64,000 bases of DNA, from positions 310,001 to 374,000 of the forward strand of contig CAWBRW010000029.1 of NCBI GenBank assembly GCA_963791235.1, read 5' to 3'. The position numbers and the translations under genes were made by a program. The stretch comes from JALORV01 sp963791235. Lineage in GTDB: Bacteria; Pseudomonadota; Gammaproteobacteria; Burkholderiales; Burkholderiaceae_F. Below are positions 49,942 through 59,536 of this stretch, piece after piece (the stretch's first letter is position 1; every line of letters begins with the position of its first letter). Under the pieces are notes generated by a model. The model did not search any database and was not told where the DNA came from. It was given only the letters and a program-made list of their open reading frames with translations.

Positions 49942-51054
49942 TCAGTCTCTCACCGCACGCCGCGTCGCCAAGCCGGCGGCGAGGGCGAGCGGCCAGAGCG
50001 TAGACAGCCAGCCGGCCAACTCGTTGAAGTTCAGCAGCCGACCTTGCCGCCACTCCTGCAGTTGAGCCAGGTAATACGGGTTCTCCGGAATCGTGTTGAC
50101 CGCCAGCAGCAGGGCCGCCAGGGCGATCCAGGCCAGGCGCGACTGCCATGCACGCGTCCCCCCGATGGCTGCTGCCAGGGATAACACGGCCAGTGCAATG
50201 CCGCCAAAGGCTCCGGGTGTCAGCCACGCCAGAGCGCGTTCCGGGCCGAACTGGACCGCATTGCCGACGGATTTGGCTGCCAGGCTCGCGAGCACGAGGG
50301 CAATGAGGATTCGGTAGCGCGGCGCCTTGCGTCGCAAGACCGAAGAGAGCGCGAGCCCCACCGCAAGCAGTGACGAGGCGACCACAAAGGCCTCGCCAAG
50401 GACGAACTCCGCCGGGCCAAATTGCTCCGCGTCGAACTGCCACCACTGGCCCCCTAACGCGTTCACCAGGGGTCCGAGGCTGCTTCGCATGTCACCGTTG
50501 CCGAACAGCATGGGCTCTGGATAGATCTGCGCGGCCGGCCACAACGCGAGCGCGATCAGTGCCAGTGTCGTGTGCCGCTCGAACCAGCGGTGGCGCCATT
50601 CGACCAGCCTGCCGCGGTCGATCAAGGTCGCGGCGAACGGCGCCGCGATGACGGCGCCGGCGACCGAGCCCAGCGCGTTGGTCAGCAGGTCGAGATTCGA
50701 CGGAATGCGGCTGGGGAGGAAAGTCTGCGCTGCCTCGATCGCGCCCGACAGTAAGAGCCCGGCCAGCGTTGCCAGCGCGATCGCAAGGAGGCCACGGATC
50801 TGCGGGTAGAACGCCAGCAAGAGCAGCGCTCCGAGCGGCAGGTAGGCGATGACGTTGACGCTGAGATCGAAGTGGGTGATGTAGCGCGGCAGAGGCGCCG
50901 ACAAGTAGGCAAACGCATCGATGCCGAGGTCGCGCCATCCGGACCACGGGGCCAGGCCTGAATACAGCAGCAGCAGGCCGTAGACGGCGCAGGCTGCACG
51001 CGCCATTGGCGAGGCGCGGCGTCGCGTGACGGGAATGACGGCGGGTGACTGCAC
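49942..51054 (-). CDS. VanZ-family membrane protein
   Basis: About 370 residues with roughly ten membrane helices. The VanZ-like N-terminal half has HFDLSVNVIAYLPLGALLLLAF and GAIEAAQTFLPSRIPSNLDLLTNALGSVAGA, where the conserved E, Q and PSN(L/D) segment is typical. Function unknown; VanZ-like proteins affect teicoplanin tolerance in some Gram-positives. Start uncertain: GTG 51054 is chosen; ATG 51006 would also keep the first helix. Divergent from birA. Confidence 0.8.
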   Translation of the reverse strand: MQSPAVIPVTRRRASPMARAACAVYGLLLLYSGLAPWSGWRDLGIDAFAYLSAPLPRYITHFDLSVNVIAYLPLGALLLLAFYPQIRGLLAIALATLAGLLLSGAIEAAQTFLPSRIPSNLDLLTNALGSVAGAVIAAPFAATLIDRGRLVEWRHRWFERHTTLALIALALWPAAQIYPEPMLFGNGDMRSSLGPLVNALGGQWWQFDAEQFGPAEFVLGEAFVVASSLLAVGLALSSVLRRKAPRYRILIALVLASLAAKSVGNAVQFGPERALAWLTPGAFGGIALAVLSLAAAIGGTRAWQSRLAWIALAALLLAVNTIPENPYYLAQLQEWRQGRLLNFNELAGWLSTLWPLALAAGLATRRAVRD

Positions 51055-51221
51055 GGTGATTCGGCTTCTATGCCGTATGGTGCACAAGACGGCGCGCTCA
51101 CGAACGGCGGGCCGATGCTACAGTGGCCCGCGGGTATCCAGTGCGCATGCCGGGCCGCGGATCACTTGGGGCCGGGGGTGGTTGTGGCGCAAGCCACAGC
51201 GCATCGGTAGCCCGATCCCAC

Positions 51222-52124
51222 GTGTCGCTTGGCCAACGAACATCGCAATTGAGCCCAGAAAGTCCCGCTCCAACGCCCGCCGGCGCATCGCCCGAGTCAC
51301 CGGCGCTTGATCAGTCCGCACTCGGGCGCTGGCTCGCGGAAGCCGAGTTGGGCGAACCGGTCGAGGTCGTGGTTGTGCCGACGACCGGATCAACGAACGA
51401 GGATCTGCTGGTCCACTGCCGCCGCCACGGGCCGGCATCGGTAATGTTGCGTGCAACCGATGAGCAAACGGCGGGCCGCGGACGCCAGCGTCGGGCCTGG
51501 GTGGCACGACGTCGCTCGGCCTTGCTGTTTTCGCTCGCGGTTCCGCTGCCTTCGCTGCCGGCCGCCCTGCCGGCTGTCACGCTCGCCTGCGGCGCCGGCC
51601 TCGCCGATCATTTCATCGCGCACGGAGCCTCGGTGCGGGTCAAGTGGCCGAACGACCTGCTGCTTTCGGGACGCAAGCTGGCGGGCGTGCTGTGCGAACT
51701 GGCGGTCGATCCTGACGGCGGTGCGACCCTGGTGATCGGTGTTGGCGTCAATGGCTGGTTGAACGACGACGATCGCACCCGAATCGGGCAGCCCGCCGCC
51801 GCGTTGAGCGAGGCGGTGTCATCGGCACTTCTGGCAAGCCAGCGTGAGTCCTGGATCGCCGCACTCGCGGCCGTGGTGTTGCGCACCGCGCGCCGTTTCA
51901 CGGCCGAAGGGTTTTTGCCGTGGCGTAGCCGCTTCAACGAATTGCTCGAAGCGCGTGGCGAACTCGTCGACGTCGTCGACGACGGACAAGTCGTGGCGAG
52001 CGGACGCATTGTCGAGGTCGACACCATTGGCCGCCTGATGCTCGCGACGGTGAGCGGTCAGCGCGCCATCAGCGTTGGCGACGTCTCGGTGCGACTGGCG
52101 CCGACGGATCGGACCGCGCCATGA
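51222..52124 (+). CDS. birA: Biotin-[acetyl-CoA-carboxylase] ligase
   Basis: About 300 residues of the short type without an N-terminal HTH, so it is a ligase and not a repressor. VPTTGSTNEDLL, the biotinyl-AMP loop AGRGRQRRAW, and VRVKWPNDLLLSGRKLAGVL (Lys for biotin) are present, followed by the SH3-like C-terminal domain. Start is uncertain, GTG 51222 or TTG 51249; the family core begins near LDQSALGRWL. It overlaps the coaX start by four bases; birA-coaX is a common pair. Confidence 0.92.
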   Translation: MSLGQRTSQLSPESPAPTPAGASPESPALDQSALGRWLAEAELGEPVEVVVVPTTGSTNEDLLVHCRRHGPASVMLRATDEQTAGRGRQRRAWVARRRSALLFSLAVPLPSLPAALPAVTLACGAGLADHFIAHGASVRVKWPNDLLLSGRKLAGVLCELAVDPDGGATLVIGVGVNGWLNDDDRTRIGQPAAALSEAVSSALLASQRESWIAALAAVVLRTARRFTAEGFLPWRSRFNELLEARGELVDVVDDGQVVASGRIVEVDTIGRLMLATVSGQRAISVGDVSVRLAPTDRTAP

Positions 52125-52909
52125 GACTGCTGATCGATGTCGGCAACACCGCACTCAAGTGGGCGCTGGTGGATGCTGCCGGGATGCCGGGTACGGCCTG
52201 CACGGAGGTGCATCGCGGCACCGACGACCTGGCGGCGCGACTGGCGTCGGCGTGGCAGTCGGTGTCGCTTCGCAGCCCGGCGCTGGCGTGCTCGGTCGCC
52301 GCACCCGACGTAAGCAGTGCCGTGGAGCAGGCCGCGGCGGCATGCGGCGTCGCGGTCCAGTGGCTTGCTGCCGAAGCGCAGCACACCGGCCGGGTCGCAC
52401 TGATCAATGGTTACCGTACGCCGACGCGGCTGGGTGCAGACCGCTGGCACGGCATGCTGGGGGCCTGCCATCGTCGTCCGGCGCAGTCGTTCGTGCTGAT
52501 CGCCGCCGGGACAGCGACCACGATCGATTGCGTGGAAGCAGGCGAACCGTTCGCGCGTTTCATCGGCGGCTGCATTGCACCGGGCAAACAGATGATGCTG
52601 GAGGCGCTGGCACAGCGCACCGCCGGCCTGCCCCACGCTCGTGGTCATGCGGTCGATTTTCCGGACAACACGGATGACGCGATTGCTACGGGCGTGGCGG
52701 ACGCGCAGGCGGGGCTCGCCGCGCGGCTGATCGAGCGCTTTGCGCGGCGGCTGGACAAGGCGCCTGCGGTACTGGTGAGCGGTGGCGATGCGGAGCCTGT
52801 CGCCGAGCGCCTGCTTGCGAGCGGCGTCGTGCTTGCGATCGAACATAATCTGGTACTGGCGGGCTTGGCGCTTCGCGCCTGGTCGTCCCAATCCCCGTTG
52901 CGACAATGA
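52121..52909 (+). CDS. coaX: Type III pantothenate kinase
   Basis: A 262-residue CoaX, the ASKHA-type kinase that makes 4'-phosphopantothenate in coenzyme A synthesis. MRLLIDVGNTALKWALVDA, the pantothenate-binding TRLGADRWHGMLGA and AAGTATTIDCVEAG are the family motifs. ATG overlaps the birA stop; its own stop overlaps the SPOR gene by four bases. Confidence 0.95.
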   Translation: MRLLIDVGNTALKWALVDAAGMPGTACTEVHRGTDDLAARLASAWQSVSLRSPALACSVAAPDVSSAVEQAAAACGVAVQWLAAEAQHTGRVALINGYRTPTRLGADRWHGMLGACHRRPAQSFVLIAAGTATTIDCVEAGEPFARFIGGCIAPGKQMMLEALAQRTAGLPHARGHAVDFPDNTDDAIATGVADAQAGLAARLIERFARRLDKAPAVLVSGGDAEPVAERLLASGVVLAIEHNLVLAGLALRAWSSQSPLRQ

Positions 52910-53604
52910 AGCTGTTCTTCCTGCTGCTGCTGCTGGTGAATGTTGCGCTCTTTGCATGGCAGCAGGGCGCGTTTGGTCGCTTCGCCGAATCTGGACGTGA
53001 ACCCGAGAGAATTGCGCGGCAGCTCGAGCCGGAGCGCATCCGTGTCCTCAGCGAAAAGGACGTCCAGTTGCTGCGTGAACGCGCAAACCAGGCGCGCGCG
53101 GCTTCTGCCGCGGCGTCGGCCGTGGTTCCTGATCTTTCGGTGCCTCAGGCCTGTGTCGAGTTCGGCGACTTCCTTGGCGCGGACATTGGTCGAGTCGAGA
53201 CCGCGCTGCTCGGGCTCGGGCTCGGGTCACGGCAGACGGCTCGCGCGGTCGAGTTGCCCGGCTGGTACATGGTCTATGTGCCGCCTTACAAGACGCGGGC
53301 AGAGGCCGATCGTGCAGCGGCAGACCTGGTCCGCCGTGGCCTGAAGGACGTCCTCGTGCTGGCGGAGGGTCCGCTCCGCTTTGGCCTCAGCCTCGGGTCA
53401 TTCCGCGACCCGGAACTCGCGAAGGCGCATTTGTCGTCCGTCGAAAAGCTGGGTGTGAAGCCCGTGCGCATGTCCGACAAGCCGGCCTCGCTCAGCGCCA
53501 CGCGCTACCAGTTCCGCGAACTCGACGCGACTGCGTCGCGGCAACTGGCCGAGATCCGCAAGGAGTTTCCGGCGCAATCGATACGTCCTTGCAGCACCGG
53601 CTGA
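52906..53604 (+). CDS. SPOR-domain membrane protein
   Basis: A 232-residue protein with an N-terminal membrane helix (KLFFLLLLLVNVALFAWQQ), a charged linker with probable coiled coil (about 25-75), and a C-terminal SPOR-like domain (about 100-190: GWYMVYVPPYKTRAEADRAAADLVRRGLKDVLVL). SPOR domains bind denuded glycan at the septum. It is the third gene of birA-coaX-SPOR, a common betaproteobacterial cluster, with the stop of coaX overlapping the start. Confidence 0.85.
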   Translation: MKLFFLLLLLVNVALFAWQQGAFGRFAESGREPERIARQLEPERIRVLSEKDVQLLRERANQARAASAAASAVVPDLSVPQACVEFGDFLGADIGRVETALLGLGLGSRQTARAVELPGWYMVYVPPYKTRAEADRAAADLVRRGLKDVLVLAEGPLRFGLSLGSFRDPELAKAHLSSVEKLGVKPVRMSDKPASLSATRYQFRELDATASRQLAEIRKEFPAQSIRPCSTG

Positions 53605-53639
53605 TCGATCGAGGACGACGAAGTCAGTGGCAGGCTGGC

Positions 53640-54074
53640 TCAGCCCGATCCGGAAAGTTGGGAAAGCAGCGCATCGATCAGCGCCGGCACCTGTGCCCGC
53701 CGCCCCGCCGCCACCACGCCAGGTGTTGTGCGCCGCCGCTCCGCCCATATCGGCGCCGGAAAGTGCGCGTCATCCGCAAACCGCGGAATCAGATGCCAGT
53801 GCAGGTGCGGCGTGACGTTCCCGAGGCTCGCGACATTCATCTTGTGCGGGGCAAGCACCTGGCGCTGGACCTGCTCGACAGTGAACACGACCTGCATCAG
53901 GTGCGCGCGATCAGCGGGCATCAGGTCTGTCATCTCGCGAACATGGGCGTTCCAGATGACACGGACAAAACCGGGATAGTCGGCCTCATCGACGATGACG
54001 ACACGCAGTCGGCCATCGTCGTACAGCAGTCGGCCGCCGGGGCCGGTGCACAGCTCGCAGGTGGGCGTACTCAT
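53640..54074 (-). CDS. HIT-family protein
   Basis: A 144-residue HIT protein, a nucleotide hydrolase or transferase. The core motif HLHWHLIPR follows MNVASLGNVTP, and the N-terminal Cys pair of CELC may bind metal (as in Hint-like proteins). Substrate is unknown; FHIT/Ap4A hydrolase-like activity is typical. It converges on the SPOR gene, with 35 bases in between. Confidence 0.88.
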   Translation of the reverse strand: MSTPTCELCTGPGGRLLYDDGRLRVVIVDEADYPGFVRVIWNAHVREMTDLMPADRAHLMQVVFTVEQVQRQVLAPHKMNVASLGNVTPHLHWHLIPRFADDAHFPAPIWAERRRTTPGVVAAGRRAQVPALIDALLSQLSGSG

Positions 54075-54138
54075 CTCGGTTCCTCGTTCAGTCTCAGGTT
54101 AAGCTTGCGGCGTCACGTTGCCGAGGATCCTTGCGAAA

Positions 54139-54378
54139 ATGCCTCCTGTTCAACTCCGACGTGCCGCCGTGATCGCGCTGGCGGTGACCCTACTGGTGGG
54201 CTGTTCGACGACCGAAACGGCCGAGGGCGAGACTGCATCCCACCGCCAGTACCAGACGGGCAGCAATGTGCCACGCAAGAACCGCAGCGGCGACAAGGTG
54301 CAGACCTACGATTCGGACTCCGTGCAGGCGCCGCTGCCGCCGCCGTCTCGGCCGCCGGCTGGCGCAGGCGGCGGTTAG
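54139..54378 (+). CDS. Small lipoprotein
   Basis: A 79-residue protein with a lipoprotein signal (AVIALAVTLLVGC; Cys near residue 22). The mature part is hydrophilic: TETAEGETASHRQYQTGSNV, a basic PRKNRSGDKVQ segment, then a Pro-rich end. I do not recognise a family; the RxxxTGSN and PRKNRSGD pattern occurs in small proteobacterial lipoproteins. Start uncertain (TTG 54118 in the same frame). Its stop directly abuts the next gene's stop at 54379. Confidence 0.65.
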   Translation: MPPVQLRRAAVIALAVTLLVGCSTTETAEGETASHRQYQTGSNVPRKNRSGDKVQTYDSDSVQAPLPPPSRPPAGAGGG

Positions 54379-57300
54379 TCACACCAGCACGCGCTCGATC
54401 CCGCCGGCATTCGCCTGGTTCACGTACGCGGGCATCCACTGGCTGCCCAGAAGGTGCCGCGCCATCTCGACAACGATGTAGTCGGCATCGACGTCGGCGT
54501 CATCGTTGTAGCGCTTCAGTCCCTGCAGGCACGACGGGCATGATGTCAGCACCTTGATGGCGCCGTCGAAGCCGTCGGCGCGCAGGGTGTCCGCCGCGCG
54601 GCGCACCTCGCGTTCCTTGCGGAACCGCACCTGGGTCGCGATGTCCGGGCGCGAAATTGCGAAGGTGCCCGACTCGCCGCAGCAGCGGTCATTCTTCGCG
54701 ATGATCGTCTTGTCGGCGGTCGAGACCAGCGCGTTCACCGTCTTCAGTGGATCCTGCTGCTTCATCGGGCTGTGGCAGGGGTCGTGGTACATGTAGCGCA
54801 CACCAGTCACGCCCGCCAGCTTCGCGCCTTTTTCGAGCAGGTACTCGTGGATGTCGACGATGCGGCATCCGGGGAAGATCTCCTCGAATTTGTACCCCAT
54901 CAGCTGGTCGTAGCAGGTGCCACAGCTCACGACGACGGTCTTGATGTCGAGGTAGTTCAGCGTGTTTGCGACGCGATGGAACAGCACGCGGTTGTCGGTG
55001 ATGATCTTCTCGGCCTTGTCGAACTGGCCGCTGCCGCGCTGCGGGTAGCCGCAGCAGAGGTACCCCGGCGGCAGCACTGTCTGCACGCCGACATGCCACA
55101 GCATCGCCTGCGTCGCCAGCCCGACCTGTGAAAACAGCCGCTCCGAGCCGCAGCCCGGGAAGTAGAACACCGCCTCGGACTCGCTGCTCGTGCGCTTTGG
55201 GTCGCGGATGATCGGCACGTAGCGCGCGTCCTCGATGTCGAGCAGCGCGCGCGCGGTCTTCTTCGGCAGGTCGCCCGGCATCTTCTTGTTGACGAAGTGA
55301 ATCACCTGCTCGGTGATCATCGGGCGGCCGCCGGTCGTGGCCGGCGGGTGTCTGGTCTGCACCTTCGCGGCCGGCTTGAAGAAACCGCTGGCGATTCGCT
55401 GGGCCTTGTAGCCCCATTCCAGCATCAGCGTGCGGGCGATCTTGATCGTCTGCGGGTCCTTGACGTTCAGGAAGAACATTGAGGCGGCCGTGCCGGGGTT
55501 GAATTTCTTCTTGCCCATGCGGCGCAGCAGGTCGCGCATCACCATGCTGACGTCGCCGAAATCGATGTCGACCGGGCAGGGCGACAGGCACTTGTGGCAG
55601 ACGGTGCAGTGGTCGGCGACGTCCGAAAATTCGTCCCAGTGCCTGATGCTGACGCCGCGCCGTGTCTGCTCCTCGTACAGGAATGCCTCGATCAGCAGTG
55701 AAGTCGCGAGGATCTTGTTGCGCGGCGAATAGAGCAGGTTCGCACCCGGCACGTGCGTCGAGCAGACCGGTTTGCACTTGCCGCAGCGCAGGCAGTCCTT
55801 GATCGCGTCCGAGATCGACTTGATGTCGCTCTGCTGCATGATCAGCGATTCATGCCCCATCAGCCCGAAGCTGGGCGTGTAGGCGTTCGTCAGGTCGGCG
55901 CCGGGCAGCAGCTTCCCCTTGTTGAAGCGGCCCTCGGGATCGACGGAATTCTTGTAGCGGCGGAAGTCGGCAGTCTCGTCTTCGGTAAGGAACTCGAGCT
56001 TGGTGATGCCGATGCCGTGCTCGCCGGAGATGGCGCCGTCGAGATCGCGCGCGATCTGCATGATGCGCGCCACCGCGGCGTTCGCCCGCTGCAGCATCGC
56101 GTAGTTGTCGGAATTGACCGGGATGTTGGTGTGCACGTTGCCGTCGCCGGCATGCATGTGCAGCGCGACGAACACGCGGCCGCGCAGCACTTCCTTGTGG
56201 ATCGCTTCGCACTGTGCCAGCACGGGCGCGAATGTGGCGCCCGCGAAGATCCGCTCCAGTGGTGCGCGAACCTCGATCTTCCAAGACACGCGGACCGTGT
56301 GGTCCTGCAGCAGGTCGATGATGCGCAAGCCGGGGCGCTTATCGAATTCGGTGGTCAGGTGCGTGAGGCCGAGCTGGTTCAGCTCCGGCAGCGACGCAGC
56401 CAGCGGTGCGTCGAAGTGCGTCAGCAGCCACTGCCAGCGGCGGCGTGTGTACGCGATGAGCTCGCGTGCCTGTTCGGCGCGGTCGCCGACGATCTCCGAA
56501 CGCGACAGGCGGTCGACCTCGAGGTCATCGGACTTGCCGAGCGCGAACGGCGAGGCGAGGTAGGCGTCGAGCACGTTCAGCAACTCGAGCTTGTTCTCGA
56601 TCGACAACTCGATGTTCAGGCGTTCGATGGCGTCGGTGTACTCGCCCATCCGCGGCAACGGAATGACGACATCCTCGTTCAGCTTGAAGGCATTGGTGTG
56701 CTTGGAGATCGCCGCCGTCTTGGCGCGGTCGAGCCAGAAGCTCTTGCGTGCCTCGGCACTGACAGCCACGAACCCTTCCCCGCTGCGTGCGTTGGCCATG
56801 CGCACGACTTCGGAGGTGGCATGCGCTACCGCGGCATCGTCCTCGCCGACGATGTCACCGACCAGGACCATCTTCGGCAGCCCGCCGCGACGCGACTTGG
56901 TCGCATAGCCGACGGCGCGCAGGTAGCGATCATCGAGGTGCTCGAGCCCCGCAAGGATCGCGCCGCCCGGGCGTCGCGCCAGATAGTCAGTGATCTCGAC
57001 GATCGACGGCACCGCCTCCTGCGCGCGGCCAAAGAATTCCAGGCACACCGTGCGGATGTGCTTGGGCATGCGGTGCACGATCCAGCGTGCCGACGTGATC
57101 AGACCGTCACACCCCTCCTTCTGCACGCCGGGCACACCGCCAAGGAACTTGTCCGTGACGTCCTTGCCGAGACCCACCTTGCGGAAGCTCGCGCCGGGCA
57201 GGGCGATGCGCCCGGTGCGCAGCGCCTTCGCCCTGGCGGCGGGCTGCCGGCCGTCCTTCCACGTCAGCTCGAACACGGCCTCTGCGGCGTCGTGGATCTT

Positions 57301-58323
57301 GCCGAGGTTGTGGCCGACGCGCTGCACTTCGAGCCAGTTGCCGTCGGGGTCGACCATGCGCCACCAAGCCAGGTTGTCGACCGCGGTGCCCCACAGCACG
57401 GCCTTCTTGCCACCGGCATTCATCGCGATGTTGCCGCCGACGCAGGAGGAGTCGGCCGAGGTGGGGTCGACGGCGAAGACATACCCGCCGCGCTCGGCCG
57501 CGTCGCTGACGCGTTTGGTGACGACACCCGCTTCCGAGAACACCGTCGGCACCGGCGTGTCGACTCCCGACAGCGCGACGGCCTCGACTTCGGAGATCGC
57601 CTCGAGCTTCTCGGTATTGATGACCGCCGACAGCGGCGTCAGCGGGATCGCGCCGCCGGTGTAGCCGGTACCGCCGCCGCGCGGAATGATCGTGAGGCCG
57701 AGTGCAATACACCCCCGCACCAGGCCCGGAATCTCGTCTTCGCTGTCGGGTTGCAGTACGACGAATGGGTACTCGACGCGCCAGTCTGTGGCGTCGGTCA
57801 CATGCGACACGCGTGCGAAGCCGTCGAAGCGGATGTTGTCGTCGCGCGTGTGGCGCGCGAGCTCCCGTCGGGCGGCCTTGCGCAGGTCCCAGGTCGAGCG
57901 GAACTCGACCTCGAAGCTTTGTACCGCCTTGCGCGCGGCCGCCAGGAGCTGACCCACCTTTGCATCGCGTTCACGGTCGGCCGGCTCGCGTCGTTTCTCG
58001 ATTTCGCCGAGCCGGTGATGCAGCGCTTCGATCAGCGCCGCGCGACGCTTCGGGTTGTCAAGCAGGTCGTCCTGCAAATAAGGATTGCGGCGCACGACCC
58101 AGATGTCGCCCAGCACCTCGTACAGCATGCGTGCCGAGCGGCCAGTGCGGCGTTCGCTGCGCAGTTCGTCCAGCACGCGCCACGCTTCGGCGCCGAGCAG
58201 GCGGATGACGATCTCGCGGTCGGAGAACGACGTGTAGTTGTACGGAATCTCGCGCAGCCGGGCCGGCGGTTCGGCGACGGCAGGCTCGGGGCGCAAGGCC
58301 TGGGGCGGGACAGGAGCGTTCAT
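54379..58323 (-). CDS. Giant FAD-linked oxidoreductase (DUF3683, FeS, CCG domains)
   Basis: A 1314-residue protein. A DUF3683 region (about 25-150) precedes an FAD-binding oxidase domain (VLQPDSEDEIPGLVRGC, RGGGTGYTGGAIP, DPTSADSSCVGGNIAMNAGG), a D-lactate/glycolate-oxidase-like C-terminal FAD part (HMHAGDGNVHTNIP, GAISGEHGIG), a 4Fe-4S ferredoxin pair (CLRCGKCKPVCSTHVPG; CTVCHKCLSPCPVDIDFG) and two CCG (heterodisulfide-reductase-like) domains (FYFPGCGSERLF, CCGYPQRG; DPCHSP, CCGESGTF). It fits a D-lactate-type dehydrogenase passing electrons to quinone, but the substrate is inferred. This architecture is frequent in betaproteobacteria. Starts at ATG 58323. Confidence 0.88.
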   Translation of the reverse strand: MNAPVPPQALRPEPAVAEPPARLREIPYNYTSFSDREIVIRLLGAEAWRVLDELRSERRTGRSARMLYEVLGDIWVVRRNPYLQDDLLDNPKRRAALIEALHHRLGEIEKRREPADRERDAKVGQLLAAARKAVQSFEVEFRSTWDLRKAARRELARHTRDDNIRFDGFARVSHVTDATDWRVEYPFVVLQPDSEDEIPGLVRGCIALGLTIIPRGGGTGYTGGAIPLTPLSAVINTEKLEAISEVEAVALSGVDTPVPTVFSEAGVVTKRVSDAAERGGYVFAVDPTSADSSCVGGNIAMNAGGKKAVLWGTAVDNLAWWRMVDPDGNWLEVQRVGHNLGKIHDAAEAVFELTWKDGRQPAARAKALRTGRIALPGASFRKVGLGKDVTDKFLGGVPGVQKEGCDGLITSARWIVHRMPKHIRTVCLEFFGRAQEAVPSIVEITDYLARRPGGAILAGLEHLDDRYLRAVGYATKSRRGGLPKMVLVGDIVGEDDAAVAHATSEVVRMANARSGEGFVAVSAEARKSFWLDRAKTAAISKHTNAFKLNEDVVIPLPRMGEYTDAIERLNIELSIENKLELLNVLDAYLASPFALGKSDDLEVDRLSRSEIVGDRAEQARELIAYTRRRWQWLLTHFDAPLAASLPELNQLGLTHLTTEFDKRPGLRIIDLLQDHTVRVSWKIEVRAPLERIFAGATFAPVLAQCEAIHKEVLRGRVFVALHMHAGDGNVHTNIPVNSDNYAMLQRANAAVARIMQIARDLDGAISGEHGIGITKLEFLTEDETADFRRYKNSVDPEGRFNKGKLLPGADLTNAYTPSFGLMGHESLIMQQSDIKSISDAIKDCLRCGKCKPVCSTHVPGANLLYSPRNKILATSLLIEAFLYEEQTRRGVSIRHWDEFSDVADHCTVCHKCLSPCPVDIDFGDVSMVMRDLLRRMGKKKFNPGTAASMFFLNVKDPQTIKIARTLMLEWGYKAQRIASGFFKPAAKVQTRHPPATTGGRPMITEQVIHFVNKKMPGDLPKKTARALLDIEDARYVPIIRDPKRTSSESEAVFYFPGCGSERLFSQVGLATQAMLWHVGVQTVLPPGYLCCGYPQRGSGQFDKAEKIITDNRVLFHRVANTLNYLDIKTVVVSCGTCYDQLMGYKFEEIFPGCRIVDIHEYLLEKGAKLAGVTGVRYMYHDPCHSPMKQQDPLKTVNALVSTADKTIIAKNDRCCGESGTFAISRPDIATQVRFRKEREVRRAADTLRADGFDGAIKVLTSCPSCLQGLKRYNDDADVDADYIVVEMARHLLGSQWMPAYVNQANAGGIERVLV

Positions 58324-58439
58324 GAGGGTCGGGCCCGAACGGGGGCCCAGTGGACGCTTGGAACGGAATTGTATCTTGTGCGCTGCAGCGAAACCTGATC
58401 TCCCCGCGATGGCTTAGCGGCGTGCAGCGCCGCCGGGAG

Positions 58440-59456
58440 TCAGGCCACCAGCGGCGGCTCCGGCATCGCGGCGATCTGCTCGCGCAGCTCGAGGATGCGA
58501 TCCTCCCAGTAGCGCGGCGTGTTGAACCACGGAAAGGCCGCCGGGAAAGCAGGGTCCTGCCAGCGTCGCGCGATCCACGCGGCGTAATGGATCAGGCGCA
58601 GGGTGCGCAACGCCTCGACCAGGTGCAGTTCGCGGCGGTCGAAATCGCTGAAATCCTCGTAACCGGCGAGCAGGTCGCTCAAGCGTTGAGTCTGTTCGGT
58701 GCGATCGGCGCCGAGGAGCATCCACAGATCCTGCACGGCGGGGCCGGAACGGGCATCGTCGAAGTCGACGAAGTGCGGGCCGCGCTCGGTCAGGCCGTCG
58801 TACCACAGCACGTTGCCTTCGTGCACATCGCCATGCAGTCGGATGGTCGCGACATCGCCGGCGCGGTCGAAGGCGTAGGCGACCTGGTCGAGCGCCTGTT
58901 GCGACACGCCGGCATAGACATCGCGCAGCTCGGGCGGCAGCCAGTCATGCGCCATGAGATAGTCTCGCGGCTCGCGGCCGAAGCTCGCGATATCGAGCGC
59001 AGGTCGCGAGTCGAACGCTCGGCATCGCCCGACCGCATGCAGCCGACCCAGGAAACGGCCGATCCACTCCAGGACCTGCGGGTCGTCGAGCAGCGGGGCC
59101 CGGCCGCCACGGCGCGGGAAGACGGCGAAGCGGAATCCCTCGAACTGATTGAGCGTCTGGTCGCGCAGCCGCAACGGCGGCACCGCCGTTACCTCGGCTT
59201 CCGCGAGTTCGGCCGTGAAGGCGTGTTCCTCAAGGATCTGCCGGTCGGTCCACCGGCCCGGCCGATAGAACTTGGCGACGACGAAACCGGTGTGGCCGTC
59301 GTCCGCTTCGACACCGACCTGGAACACGCGGTTCTCGTAACTGTTGAGCGCGAGCAGTGAACCGGTGGTGACGAGTCCGGCACTGTCGAGCGCGTTCAGC
59401 ACCACGTCGGGCGTGAGGCCCGCGTACGGCAATTCGGAGCCGGGAGTTGCTTGCAT
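58440..59456 (-). CDS. srkA: Stress response serine/threonine kinase SrkA
   Basis: A 338-residue kinase of the APH-like family (YihE/SrkA), which counters stress-related cell death in E. coli. SYENRVFQVG, the ATP-site Lys in FVVAKFYRPGRW and the catalytic loop LHGDVHEGNVLW, with metal-binding FVDFDDARSGPAVQD, are visible. The ATG 59456 is chosen; another ATG lies three codons upstream and the frame is open to 59528. Divergent from ilvA. Confidence 0.92.
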   Translation of the reverse strand: MQATPGSELPYAGLTPDVVLNALDSAGLVTTGSLLALNSYENRVFQVGVEADDGHTGFVVAKFYRPGRWTDRQILEEHAFTAELAEAEVTAVPPLRLRDQTLNQFEGFRFAVFPRRGGRAPLLDDPQVLEWIGRFLGRLHAVGRCRAFDSRPALDIASFGREPRDYLMAHDWLPPELRDVYAGVSQQALDQVAYAFDRAGDVATIRLHGDVHEGNVLWYDGLTERGPHFVDFDDARSGPAVQDLWMLLGADRTEQTQRLSDLLAGYEDFSDFDRRELHLVEALRTLRLIHYAAWIARRWQDPAFPAAFPWFNTPRYWEDRILELREQIAAMPEPPLVA

Positions 59457-59536
59457 CGGCCGCATGGTAGGCCAGCAGCATGCGGTGCGCCGCGTGGTAC
59501 CTTCGGCGCAAGAGGGAACGGAGGACAAGAGGCAAC

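Noticed and set aside
55753..58398. 881-residue open frame on the plus strand across the giant oxidoreductase
   Set aside because: It is the mirror of a well-supported protein with FAD, FeS and CCG motifs. The translated frame is Arg/His/Gly-rich without domains.
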